Assembly (NCBI RefSeq): GCF_001661965.1
Contig: NZ_LYWZ01000007.1
Span: 1 to 64,000, forward strand
Length of the DNA stretch: 64,000 nucleotides
DNA from: Croceicoccus mobilis
GTDB taxonomy: Bacteria; Pseudomonadota; Alphaproteobacteria; Sphingomonadales; Sphingomonadaceae
Direction: 5' to 3'
Shown here: positions 8,522 to 16,127 of the stretch, in pieces
How the letters are laid out: each line of letters opens with the position of its first letter
How positions within the stretch are numbered: the first letter of the stretch is position 1
The notes under the pieces: generated by a model
Database searches by the model: none
What the model was told of the DNA's origin: nothing
Seen by the model: only the letters and a program-made list of their open reading frames with translations
Made by a program: the position numbers and the translations under genes

Positions 8522-9153
8522 GCGATCTGCTTGGGCCGCATGTCTTCGGGTGTTTCGATGATTTCGTGCGGGAGGTCATCGAGAATGCAGACGCTGGATC
8601 TGGTTTTGTAGGCTTCTGCGTCGACAAGGGCGTAAACGGCCTGGCCGGTGTGGGTGGGCCTTGCGAGGTGGTTTACACTGTCGATCTGGTGGGCGACGAC
8701 GCCGGTCTTGCCTTCGGGAACCCAACTCGCCCAGGATCCCCACGCGCTGGTGACTTCGAGTTTGCCGATTGCGGCTTTGTAGGCGTTGCGGTCTCGCAGA
8801 ATGTGGGACTGGTTCTCCTCGACGGGAACGCCGGTGAATTGGCCGTAGCGATCGGGGTGCCAGCACCGAGCGGTGTCGTGGGCGAGTTCGATCCAACCTT
8901 TGAGCGTGCCGGGAGCCGAGCGAAATTCCTGCTCGAATGCCAGGACCGGAAGGGCCCAGTCGCAGTCCTCTTCGTAGCTGGGGCCTGGGAGGGAAAGCGC
9001 CTCCGGCATGGCCGCCTGGCGTTGGTCCGAGAGAATAAATCCGCCGTGACTGGAGGTAGATACGGACCACACGCCGGGGATGATCTGTTCCGCCTGCTGG
9101 ATCGAGCCCCAGATCGTATCGTCGGGACGCGGGGAAGGAAGATAGGTGGACAT
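8518..9153 (-). CDS. DUF7007-like protein
   Basis: The 211-aa product has the pattern TIWGSIQQAEQIIPGVWSVS followed by SHGGFILS near the N-terminus. I associate this with DUF7007, a family common on alphaproteobacterial plasmids. Its middle is rich in Trp and acidic residues. No catalytic motif is evident and the function is unknown. ATG 9153 has GAGGAG 9-11 nt upstream; a TTG six bases earlier is less likely. The stop overlaps the start of the PP-loop gene (ATGA). Confidence 0.65.
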   Translation of the reverse strand: MSTYLPSPRPDDTIWGSIQQAEQIIPGVWSVSTSSHGGFILSDQRQAAMPEALSLPGPSYEEDCDWALPVLAFEQEFRSAPGTLKGWIELAHDTARCWHPDRYGQFTGVPVEENQSHILRDRNAYKAAIGKLEVTSAWGSWASWVPEGKTGVVAHQIDSVNHLARPTHTGQAVYALVDAEAYKTRSSVCILDDLPHEIIETPEDMRPKQIA

Positions 9154-9173
9154 TCGCAAACACTCCTCGTTGT

Positions 9174-10484
9174 TTACGCGTCCCCTCCCCCTTTTCTTTG
9201 CTCCAGAATGGATGCAATTTCCTCGGCAATGAGGTTGGCGTCAAAGTGTTCGAGAGCAAGGCTGATCGTGGGCCATGCGGCGATAAGACGCTCGTACTCA
9301 AGCTGGCGCAGCTGCAGATAATTGGGATCGTGGCTGCGCAGGACCTGCACGGCCGCGTATCCTTCAGCGCCGGTTTCGGTGTCGTGAAAGGCAAGCATAA
9401 AGTCCGGCCTTACCGAACCTTGCTTTGTCTGGATGTCGAAGACGAGCTTCTTGATAGCGAGCTTAATACCTCCAGAATGGAGCATTGATTGCGTCGCCTG
9501 GAGGGTGCGAAGGAGAGATCGATCGTCCTCCCGATCGGTTGGGATGAATTCGTTGCCGGAGAGGACTGGCTGTGCATAGGCGCGGAGCGCGCGGTAACCC
9601 TCGCGCTTGCTGTGTTCTCCGACCACGGCCAACACCAGAAATGGCGGCTGCACTTCCGCACGGATGATGCCGGTGTGCTGAATGCGGTTGCGGATCTCGA
9701 TCGTGCCAAGGCCGGTGACGATTTCGCTACTGGATATTTCATTGGCTTCGAGCAGCAGGAAGGCTTGCGGGGCGTAATCTTCGGGCCAGGTTTCCGCAGC
9801 GGCGCGCAAGCGCGCGTGGGTGCGCTTTTTCTCGAAATCGATTGCGGTCGTATAGATGTGGTCGGAGAGGGCAATGCCGGGTGCGATCTGAAAGTCATGG
9901 GATGCTTTGCGCAGGCGGGCCATCTCGGCGCTGATCGAGTGCTCGGCTCGCCCGCTGGGCGGTAGCGCGCGAATGACGTTAGTTTGCGCGGCTTCGACAA
10001 GCTGCCAAAGCAGGCGAGCGAGCCGCGGGATGGCAACGCCGCGGCTACGGTCGTCAGGGTCTGTGTCGAGCGGCTTCTGGGCGAGTTTTTCGGGTGCTTT
10101 CTGGTGGGCAAGGAAGAGACCCTTGGGCGGATTCACTTCATAGAGAGCATCCTTCGTCGTTTCGCGAAGGCGCTGGGGCGCCTGCGGCATGTAGAATGGG
10201 CAATTGCGCTTGTGCTGTGGCCGTGAGGTAAGTCGGCGCAGGTAGTAGGTTTCCTGAAAACTGAGATAGGCGGGGCTGAGAAGAGCGGGCGGGTCGTTTG
10301 CCGGCCTGCAGTCGCAGGCGATCCATTTGTGGTTTTCGCGTGCGGTTACGACGAGGGAGACGGAGGCGCGGTGGTCAGCTTCGCTGCCTTTCCCCGTATA
10401 CCAGCGAATGAGTCCCTGCTTGAGACTGTCTGGGATCGGGTGCCGAGCGGTCCTTCCCGTAGTGTCTTTGGGCACCAGCCACAT
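9174..10484 (-). CDS. Hypothetical protein with Cys/His cluster and possible degenerate nuclease domain
   Basis: This 436-aa protein has an early Cys/His group (ACDC, then HKRNCPFY), suggesting a zinc-binding segment. A C-terminal region contains RPDFMLAFHDTETGAEGYAA, similar in outline to PD-(D/E)xK nucleases, though the final lysine is not seen. The start is taken at ATG 10484 (MWLVPKDT); an AGGAGGG lies about 20 nt upstream, rather far, so the start is uncertain. It is divergent from the gene at 10549 and heads the minus-strand gene series down to 3498. The gene ends in a copy of the G-rich motif. Confidence 0.6.
   Translation of the reverse strand: MWLVPKDTTGRTARHPIPDSLKQGLIRWYTGKGSEADHRASVSLVVTARENHKWIACDCRPANDPPALLSPAYLSFQETYYLRRLTSRPQHKRNCPFYMPQAPQRLRETTKDALYEVNPPKGLFLAHQKAPEKLAQKPLDTDPDDRSRGVAIPRLARLLWQLVEAAQTNVIRALPPSGRAEHSISAEMARLRKASHDFQIAPGIALSDHIYTTAIDFEKKRTHARLRAAAETWPEDYAPQAFLLLEANEISSSEIVTGLGTIEIRNRIQHTGIIRAEVQPPFLVLAVVGEHSKREGYRALRAYAQPVLSGNEFIPTDREDDRSLLRTLQATQSMLHSGGIKLAIKKLVFDIQTKQGSVRPDFMLAFHDTETGAEGYAAVQVLRSHDPNYLQLRQLEYERLIAAWPTISLALEHFDANLIAEEIASILEQRKGGGDA
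9181..9195 (-). promoter_or_regulatory. G-rich leader motif, copy b
   Basis: On the minus strand AAAAGGGGGAGGGGA forms the last codons of the 436-aa gene and sits 28 nt upstream of the DUF7007-like start. It is a shorter version of the recurrent G-rich word. Its overlap with coding sequence here makes it the weakest member of the set. Confidence 0.35.
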
Positions 10485-10498
10485 GGTTATAAAGTCTG

Positions 10499-10527
10499 TT
10501 GACCCTCCTGAATGTTCCACATATGTT
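10499..10527 (+). promoter_or_regulatory. Sigma70-like promoter for the 165-aa gene
   Basis: TTGACC (10499-10504) and TATGTT (10522-10527) are separated by 17 bp. The -10 box ends 21 bp before the ATG at 10549, and GAAGGAG lies between them, so the leader would be only about 15 nt. This is the clearest promoter in this divergent 64-bp gap. ATGTTC occurs twice here, 11 bp apart, and could be a regulator site. Confidence 0.55.
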
Positions 10528-10548
10528 CGACCCGAAGGAGCTCTGATT

Positions 10549-11046
10549 ATGAAACAAGCATTTGAAGTTGGGAAGTTCGATCTGGACATTGCGCTGCGCG
10601 ATGCTGCGCTTGATGAGACAAATCGACCGACCCGCCGGATGCTCGCAAATGCTTGTATCGCGGTTGAATCGTATGACGCTTATTATTCAGCGCGTGAGCT
10701 GATCGAGGCGCTTGAAGCGATGCACGAGGGCAAGGCGGGCGCGAAGGCGAAGCTTGCCGAGGTGCTTTCGAACGCGTGTGATGATTTCCAGCGATGCCTG
10801 TATTATTGTGTGGCTGGTCGCGGTGTCGTTCAGATGCTCGATGATCTGGCCTGGCTGTCCGATATACTGGAGGCGAGGACCGTGCTGTCAGCGGAGCTGA
10901 TGCGGAACAATACGCCGCCGATGATCCAGATCAATCCGTATGTCGCGCCTGAGCCGGACGGTCCTGTTCCTTCGAGGGATGCCGAGTTTGTCGAAGGTGC
11001 GTCGTGGTATCTCGATCCGCAATTGGGCGGTGAGATCGCGGACTAA
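10549..11046 (+). CDS. Hypothetical helical protein
   Basis: The 165-aa product starts at an ATG with GAAGGAG 8 nt upstream. It is predominantly helical (residues 30-115), with ELIEALEAMHEGKAGAKAKLAEVL in the middle and a Pro-rich tail. No family is recognised. It is the only plus-strand gene in the first 21 kb apart from shadows, and it has its own promoter. It converges on the 67-aa gene with a 4-bp overlap of their ends. Confidence 0.65.
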   Translation: MKQAFEVGKFDLDIALRDAALDETNRPTRRMLANACIAVESYDAYYSARELIEALEAMHEGKAGAKAKLAEVLSNACDDFQRCLYYCVAGRGVVQMLDDLAWLSDILEARTVLSAELMRNNTPPMIQINPYVAPEPDGPVPSRDAEFVEGASWYLDPQLGGEIAD

Positions 11047-11246
11047 AGGATCACGACCTCCAGTTCGGTATCGCATGGATCGGGACGGGATGCGCTTTCG
11101 ATGACCTTGTAGGGTTGCAGGCTGCATCCCGTTCTGACGACGGAATAATCCTTGCCCGTTTCCTCGCACATCTGGAGTGCTATGCGCTCCGCGTTAGGCC
11201 GACCACAGAGCGACCATCGGCGTTGATCGAAGGTATTGAGGGGCAT
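11043..11246 (-). CDS. Small hypothetical protein
   Basis: A 67-aa product from ATG 11246 contains three cysteines (WSLCGRP, QMCEE, TGCSLQ) and an amphipathic C-terminal strand. It follows the DUF6927-like gene by 12 bp and probably shares its transcript. The Shine-Dalgarno is weak. It is unrecognised; a small antirestriction or metal-binding role cannot be judged from sequence. Confidence 0.5.
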   Translation of the reverse strand: MPLNTFDQRRWSLCGRPNAERIALQMCEETGKDYSVVRTGCSLQPYKVIESASRPDPCDTELEVVIL

Positions 11247-11258
11247 CGCGTTGGTCTT

Positions 11259-11882
11259 TCAGGCTGCGGGGAAGAAGGTTTTTGCGATCTTGGGTTCGCG
11301 CACGATTTCGAAGTGGCGCTCCATGAGGCGGCTGACGTGAAAACGGCCATATCCGGACGGTGGAACCAGGACCGTCTTGCGGCCCTCCTTCTTGACGCGA
11401 AACTCGCTGTGTTCGCTGCCGTCGGTGAATTTCATCGGTGAGGGGAAGCGGATCAGGCAACCGTCCGGCAGATCGCGTTTCTTCAGCTTCAGGTTGCGAT
11501 AGCACCGACGCCGCCAGTCGAGCGCCCAGGGGTGCTTACTCGATGTGAGGAGTTCGAGAATGGCTTCGGAGGCTTCCGCTTCAACGGGACCCGACTCTTC
11601 ATCCATGTCCTTGTAACCGAAGATATATCCATCGGCGGCGCGAGGATTCCATTGCACGAGACACACGACGGCTGTGACGTAGATGCGCTTCCCGTTCTCG
11701 TCGAAACGCTCGATTGCGGCGTAGTAGGTCCTGTTTCCAGGGCAGATGCTTTTGAGCACCCGGCATCCTTGGAAGGGCGCATCGTCGGTAGCGGGGCGCG
11801 TGTAATTGAGCTGCGCATCGAGATATTGTTTCGGAGTTTTGTGCTCGCCCATTCCGGCGGCGGTCATCGATAACCATCCCAT
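11259..11882 (-). CDS. DUF6927-like protein
   Basis: The 207-aa protein begins MGWLSM and soon has a KTPKQYLDAQLNY segment. This MGW...YLDAQ start is the signature I recall for DUF6927 proteins of alphaproteobacterial mobile elements. The centre holds alternating strands (YYAAIERFDENGKRIYVTAV), and a basic C-terminal region ends at a TGA at 11259. It is cytosolic, of unknown function. Its ATG has AGGA upstream, and it lies 10 bp after the 212-aa gene in the same orientation. Confidence 0.65.
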   Translation of the reverse strand: MGWLSMTAAGMGEHKTPKQYLDAQLNYTRPATDDAPFQGCRVLKSICPGNRTYYAAIERFDENGKRIYVTAVVCLVQWNPRAADGYIFGYKDMDEESGPVEAEASEAILELLTSSKHPWALDWRRRCYRNLKLKKRDLPDGCLIRFPSPMKFTDGSEHSEFRVKKEGRKTVLVPPSGYGRFHVSRLMERHFEIVREPKIAKTFFPAA

Positions 11883-11892
11883 GTTTGATTCC

Positions 11893-12531
11893 TCAGATAA
11901 GTCTTGATTGTGGCGGCAGCTTCAGATCGAGGTCGCGCCGGATTTTGTTTGCGAGTTTTGGTATGTCCCGCAGTTCTGTGATCGGTGCCTTGCGCATGAC
12001 GTGGCCGGGTTTTTTCCAGTGACGGTTGCGCCATGCCAGGCCTGGTTCGCCGTAGCGTTCGGGCGAGATCCGCACGAAGAGATCGCCCACTTCGAGAGTG
12101 TGATCCCCGGCGAGTGTAGAGTTGGGCGAATTATATTCGATCCGGCATTGTGCTGACGGCATCTGGAGGTGCGCTGCAATTTGGCGGAGGGCCCGATAAC
12201 CTTCACGCCGGTAGTGACGCAGTTCTTCTGGGCGGTGGTCCAGGCCGCGCAGGACCAGAGCGATGATCGCCGGTTTGTTTTTCAGGTCGGCGATGCGCTC
12301 CATGCAGCTTGCGCGCAATTTCCGGTGCTGATCGTCTTGATCCACCGGGATCTTGTCGCACATGCTGGCCATGTGACGTCGAAGGAGGGCGATGGCCGGA
12401 CATTTGCCCGGATCGATGCCGGCAAGGCGGGCATCGGCTACGGCGTCATTTATGGCTGAGAGACATGTTTCAAAAGTGGTGAGCCCGTCCGGTTGGAGGG
12501 CGCGCCGGTAGCGGTAATCGATGTCGATCAT
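11893..12531 (-). CDS. Hypothetical protein
   Basis: This 212-aa soluble protein starts at ATG 12531, with GGAGG 5 nt upstream. The first 110 residues are helical with Asp/Arg-rich heptads; the second half has a strand-rich segment (DHTLEVGDLFVRISPERYGEPGLAWRN) followed by a basic tail. I recognise no family. The G-rich motif copy c lies 30 bp upstream, between it and the preceding gene. Confidence 0.6.
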   Translation of the reverse strand: MIDIDYRYRRALQPDGLTTFETCLSAINDAVADARLAGIDPGKCPAIALLRRHMASMCDKIPVDQDDQHRKLRASCMERIADLKNKPAIIALVLRGLDHRPEELRHYRREGYRALRQIAAHLQMPSAQCRIEYNSPNSTLAGDHTLEVGDLFVRISPERYGEPGLAWRNRHWKKPGHVMRKAPITELRDIPKLANKIRRDLDLKLPPQSRLI

Positions 12532-12560
12532 CTTCACCTCCTATTGCTCTTGCAAAGAGC

Positions 12561-12578
12561 CCACCCCCTCCCCCTCAA
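12561..12578 (-). promoter_or_regulatory. G-rich leader motif, copy c
   Basis: On the minus strand the sequence is TTGAGGGGGAGGGGGTGG. It overlaps the stop region of the 129-aa gene and precedes the start of the 212-aa gene by 30 nt. Three G-runs of 5, 5 and 2-3 are separated by single bases, as in the other copies. Confidence 0.45.
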
Positions 12579-12964
12579 TGGAGGGATTGGGTCGACCTGG
12601 GCGCGACGATCGGGGTGTCGTCGGGGACATATGTCATGGGCCTGGCCAGCGCTTCGGGAGCGATGTATTCGAGGATACGGGCGACAGCTGAGAGCGCTGC
12701 ACCATCAGGCGTTGAGACGATTGCTACGGCTCCATCAGGACCAGCATCAAGATTCCATCCAAGCTGGCCGTTGGCGGTCAGGGATGAGGCGAACTGTTCC
12801 GGGCCCGATCCTGGGAAGGTCTGCTCGATGTACAATTGGAGCTCTCGCCCCAATGGGGCCGAACTGCCGGAAGCCTGATGAAAGGCGTGATCGTGAAGCT
12901 GGGCCAGTCGGGTGAGAGCGGCTGCTCCCGGTTCAAGCGCAAGCTTGAAGCGACGTCGTTTCAT
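12575..12964 (-). CDS. Hypothetical protein downstream of ardC
   Basis: A 129-aa product, MKRRRFKLALEPGAAALTRL onward, has a basic N-terminus, an acidic/hydrophobic middle (ELQLYIEQTFPGSG) and no recognisable motif. Its ATG lies within the last 32 bp of the ardC-like gene, so the two are translationally coupled and the product may assist the antirestriction protein. No signal peptide is seen. Confidence 0.55.
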   Translation of the reverse strand: MKRRRFKLALEPGAAALTRLAQLHDHAFHQASGSSAPLGRELQLYIEQTFPGSGPEQFASSLTANGQLGWNLDAGPDGAVAIVSTPDGAALSAVARILEYIAPEALARPMTYVPDDTPIVAPRSTQSLH

Positions 12965-13871
12965 CGTCGGTCTCCTGCGCTTCTTCGTCGTATCCGGAAA
13001 ATGCCGCCAGGTATGCGAAAGCCTGTTCCGCTTTTGCGGCCGCGGTGATGATCGCCGTCTTGTCGGCCTTCAGCATGGTCAACCAGTGGTCGATGTAGCT
13101 GGCGTGGCTCTCGTGGAGATCCGCAGGCAGGCTGAATTCGTAGCAGATGCGGGCACTGACCATTTCAGCAACGAGTTCTTCGAGTGCGTATGCGTGATCG
13201 CCAAAGCGTTTCCCGAAGGTACGGCCGAGGCGGCTTGCGTGGCCGGTCCAGTGGCCCGTCTCGTGAGCGAGAGTGGCGGTGTAACCGTCCTCTGTGGTGA
13301 AACTGTTGAGGTGCGGCATCTGGATGTAATCGCCGCCAGGCGAGAAGAAGGCGCGGTCGCCGCCGTGACGCAGTTCGGACGGGATCGGATCGAAGAAAGC
13401 CTTGATCGCCGCCCGTTGGCGTGAAGGCGGTGGCGGAATGTCGGGAACCGGGTCGGGATAGTAATGCGGGGGAAGGCCAGTAATCTGCGAAGCGTTAAAG
13501 ACGCTGTAAGCCCTCATGAACCGGATCGTGCGCGTGGACTCTTCGCCCGTTGAGTGATCGGTGTCGGTCTTCTGTGTCGTGTTGAAATAGATGCTGGGTT
13601 CGGCGGTCTCGCCCTTGCGGACCTGGCCGCCCAGCTCCTGAGCCTGACGATAAGTCATCCAGTATCGCGACTGGTGGCCATATGCGTCGGCAACCGCCCA
13701 GAGGTAGAGGGCATTGATGCCGGAATATCTTTGGCCGTTGGCCCGTAGGGGTGCGCCCCCTGCCCCGGTTTTCTTCCAGGGGCGACGCCAGGGAAGGACG
13801 CCGCTTTCGATCTTGCGGATGATGAGATTGGTGATGTCTTGCGCGACGTCGCGCTTCGGGCCTCGTGCCAT
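12933..13871 (-). CDS. ardC: ArdC-like antirestriction protein
   Basis: The 312-aa protein has the ArdC plan. An N-terminal ssDNA-binding domain (DITNLIIRKIESGVLPWRRPW, then NALYLW and WMTYRQAQELGG) is followed by a zincin-like metalloprotease domain with the HExxH site AHETGHWTGH and a downstream glutamate in LEELVAEM. ArdC of IncW plasmids protects incoming single-stranded DNA from type I restriction during conjugation. ATG 13871 is backed by GGAGG 7 nt upstream; the in-frame upstream codons are non-homologous. A hairpin terminator separates it from the ParB-domain gene, so it has its own transcript or relies on read-through. Confidence 0.85.
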   Translation of the reverse strand: MARGPKRDVAQDITNLIIRKIESGVLPWRRPWKKTGAGGAPLRANGQRYSGINALYLWAVADAYGHQSRYWMTYRQAQELGGQVRKGETAEPSIYFNTTQKTDTDHSTGEESTRTIRFMRAYSVFNASQITGLPPHYYPDPVPDIPPPPSRQRAAIKAFFDPIPSELRHGGDRAFFSPGGDYIQMPHLNSFTTEDGYTATLAHETGHWTGHASRLGRTFGKRFGDHAYALEELVAEMVSARICYEFSLPADLHESHASYIDHWLTMLKADKTAIITAAAKAEQAFAYLAAFSGYDEEAQETDDETTSLQACA

Positions 13872-13884
13872 CGGGTGCCTCCGT

Positions 13885-13918
13885 CGAAAAAAGTGGCCCG
13901 GAGGATGAACTCCGGGCC
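13885..13918 (-). terminator. Intrinsic terminator after the ParB-domain gene
   Basis: On the minus strand, GGCCCGGA, an 8-nt loop and TCCGGGCC form a perfect 8-bp GC-rich stem, followed by AC and a run of six T. It lies 29 bp past the ParB-domain stop and just before the ardC ribosome-binding site. Confidence 0.8.
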
Positions 13919-13946
13919 GTAGGTGCATCAGGAGTCGAGGTTGCCG

Positions 13947-16055
13947 TCAGGCGTCGACTTCGGCTTCTTCGGCCGTTTCGGGTTCTTCGGTGGCGGCCTC
14001 CGCGGGCTCGTCGACATCGGTGGCGTTTTCGCCTTCGATCTCGCCATCGGCCGCTTCGCCGTCGAATTCGTCGTCATCGAATTCGTTATCGGCCGTGTCG
14101 TCATCGGCGACGACGGGAAGGTCGAAGGTCATGGCCTTGGGCAGCCAGGTGACAGCGCGTTCCTTGACCTCTTCTTCGACGATCGCATCGCCGCTGAAGA
14201 GTTTCTCGCAGGTCATCGACAGGTCGGCCTTCTTCGATGCCGAATAGCGGGCGGCGAGTTCGCTGCCACCGACTTCGGTGAGAGCAGCGAGGCAGGCACC
14301 CTTCGGAATCCTGTCGAAGAAGTTCTCCGACGTCGGTCGCCACATCGAGGCAACGTCGATGTCGAGGAGGTTGCCGAGAACGGCGTGGATGGGCTGGTAT
14401 TCGGACTGGTAGCCCTTCTTCGCTTCGAGCGAGATAGCCACGACATAGGCAAGCCAGGTCGCCTTGGCATCGTCGCCGAGGGCACGGAAGGCATTGAAGC
14501 GTTCGACCAGATCGCGATGTTCGGTCCAGCCCTTGTCGAGGTCGTCGTAGGCCTGAGCGATGATCGCTTCCGCGCTGGAAGTGGGGATGTCGCCGTTGAC
14601 CGGATCGTGGGGCTTTCCGCCCTTGATCGTGGTTCCCTTGCTCTCGTAGCTTTTCGTGTCGGCAAGTGCGAAGATGGCATAATCCAGCGCGAGGCCCGGG
14701 TTGCCCAGAAGGGAGGCGGACAGGATGTTGCGGCGCTGGACAGACAGCTCGTCGAAAAGCTTGGCGCTGATCGGCTTGGCGCCGCCGGGGGCCTCGGCTT
14801 CGGTGGAAGAAGGTGCTGCGGGGCGGCTCGGGGAGGCGGGCTTGCTCTCGGTAAAACCGCCCGTGAGGTTGCCTTCGTCATCCTGTTCGAAAGACAGGTA
14901 TTTCTCACTGAAATAGTCGCTGTCCAGGATCATGTCGCCGGTGTTGGTCAGAATCAGGAACCGACCGACTTCAGGCTTCCATTCTTCAGGCAGTTCCCGG
15001 GTGGGATTCGACAGCTCGTCGCGTTCGTCCTCGAGCTTGGAGAACTCCGTTTCCAGAGCATCTTCGTCGAAGTCATCATCGGGATCGTGTTCCTGCTTGT
15101 CGAAGATCTCGTTGATCTCGTCGGTGCGAGCGTCGATTTCGTCGATGCGCTTGCGCGCTTCTTCGGTGATGGGCGCCGCAGGCAGACGGACGACATTGAG
15201 GTTCATTTCGTTGCGGGCGTGCCAGGAGCTGGTCGATGCAACGGGGTTGATCCAGGCGAGTCCGGTCTCGCTGGCGAGGCGTTCGGCTTCAGCTTCCATC
15301 TTGGCCGCAGCGAGTTCGTGAGCGATCGGAATGTCGATCCAGCGATCGTCGGCGCTGTCGCTGAAGAGGTCGCGCTCGATTTTCCCGCCAGCGGCGATGT
15401 ATGCTTCTTCGCCGACGAGGAGCGCGATCGGATCGTTGCCGCGCATCGAGCCATCGGCGATCGCGCGCCGGATGGCGTCAGCATTGGCGTAATACGAGTG
15501 GCGGAACTGCTCGAATACCCGCAGCTGCACTTCGTGCTGATCGGTTGCAGCATAGGCCTTGGCGATTTCAAGAGTGAGTTCGCCGGCGGCCAGCTTCTCG
15601 AAGATGGGTTCCGCGAGATTGGCGAGGCGCAGGCGGCCTTCGACGAAGCGGCGGGTCAGGCCGAAGCGCTTGGCGACCGCGGCGGTATCGCCATCCTCTT
15701 TGATGAAGTGCTGGAAAGCACGGCATTCTTCTGCCGGGGTCATGGCGAGGCGCTGGAAGTTTTCGGCCAGAGAAATTTCGCTGGCGTTGTGAACCTTCTT
15801 GTCGATGACGAGGCACTGGACCTCGAAGTCGGGCTGCATTGCACCGCGTTCGACGATCATGTGCATGGCGCGCATACGCTTGCCGCCTGCGATAACTTCG
15901 TAGCGGCCGCGCTTGCTGCTCTTGGTGACGATGAGGTTCTGAAGGACGCCGCGCGCTTCGATGTCGTGGGACAGGCGTTCTTCGAATTCGGGGTTGGGGG
16001 TCTTGCAGACGTTGTCGTCGCTCTGGTCGAGCTTGGAAAGGGGAATAAGGTCCAT
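13947..16055 (-). CDS. Large ParB/Spo0J-domain protein
   Basis: This 702-aa protein begins with a ParB-type N-terminal domain (MDLIPLSKL, IEARGVLQNLIV, YEVIAGGKRMRA) and the ENFQRLAM box, then a helix-turn-helix region (DTAAVAKRFGLTRRFVEGRLRLANL). About 450 further residues include a glutamate/aspartate-rich segment and a highly acidic tail. Plasmid ParB proteins are usually about 300 aa and sit beside ParA; this one is 5 kb from ParA and belongs with the ardC/methylase-helicase genes. Such long ParB-like proteins on conjugative plasmids may act during establishment rather than partition. ATG 16055 has AGGAG 9 nt upstream. A large plus-strand open frame across it is a codon-bias shadow. Confidence 0.78.
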   Translation of the reverse strand: MDLIPLSKLDQSDDNVCKTPNPEFEERLSHDIEARGVLQNLIVTKSSKRGRYEVIAGGKRMRAMHMIVERGAMQPDFEVQCLVIDKKVHNASEISLAENFQRLAMTPAEECRAFQHFIKEDGDTAAVAKRFGLTRRFVEGRLRLANLAEPIFEKLAAGELTLEIAKAYAATDQHEVQLRVFEQFRHSYYANADAIRRAIADGSMRGNDPIALLVGEEAYIAAGGKIERDLFSDSADDRWIDIPIAHELAAAKMEAEAERLASETGLAWINPVASTSSWHARNEMNLNVVRLPAAPITEEARKRIDEIDARTDEINEIFDKQEHDPDDDFDEDALETEFSKLEDERDELSNPTRELPEEWKPEVGRFLILTNTGDMILDSDYFSEKYLSFEQDDEGNLTGGFTESKPASPSRPAAPSSTEAEAPGGAKPISAKLFDELSVQRRNILSASLLGNPGLALDYAIFALADTKSYESKGTTIKGGKPHDPVNGDIPTSSAEAIIAQAYDDLDKGWTEHRDLVERFNAFRALGDDAKATWLAYVVAISLEAKKGYQSEYQPIHAVLGNLLDIDVASMWRPTSENFFDRIPKGACLAALTEVGGSELAARYSASKKADLSMTCEKLFSGDAIVEEEVKERAVTWLPKAMTFDLPVVADDDTADNEFDDDEFDGEAADGEIEGENATDVDEPAEAATEEPETAEEAEVDA

Positions 16056-16097
16056 TGTGGTTTCTCCTGATGATCGTCCGCCATCACGACGGACAAT

Positions 16098-16120
16098 CAC
16101 CCCCCTCCCCCTCCCCTTTA
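16098..16120 (-). promoter_or_regulatory. G-rich leader motif, copy d
   Basis: The minus strand reads TAAAGGGGAGGGGGAGGGGG and continues with GTG. It sits in the 72-bp gap between the methylase-helicase stop and the ParB-domain start. It is the longest copy, with runs of 4, 5 and 6 G, and the one best able to form a quadruplex if runs are split. Confidence 0.5.
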
Positions 16121-16127
16121 TTGAGGG

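Noticed and set aside
13923-16070. A 715-aa plus-strand open frame opposite the ParB-domain gene
   Set aside because: It mirrors the minus-strand gene, has low-complexity Val/Gly/Phe composition, no domain and no ribosome-binding site. Codon bias in GC-rich DNA keeps the opposite strand open.
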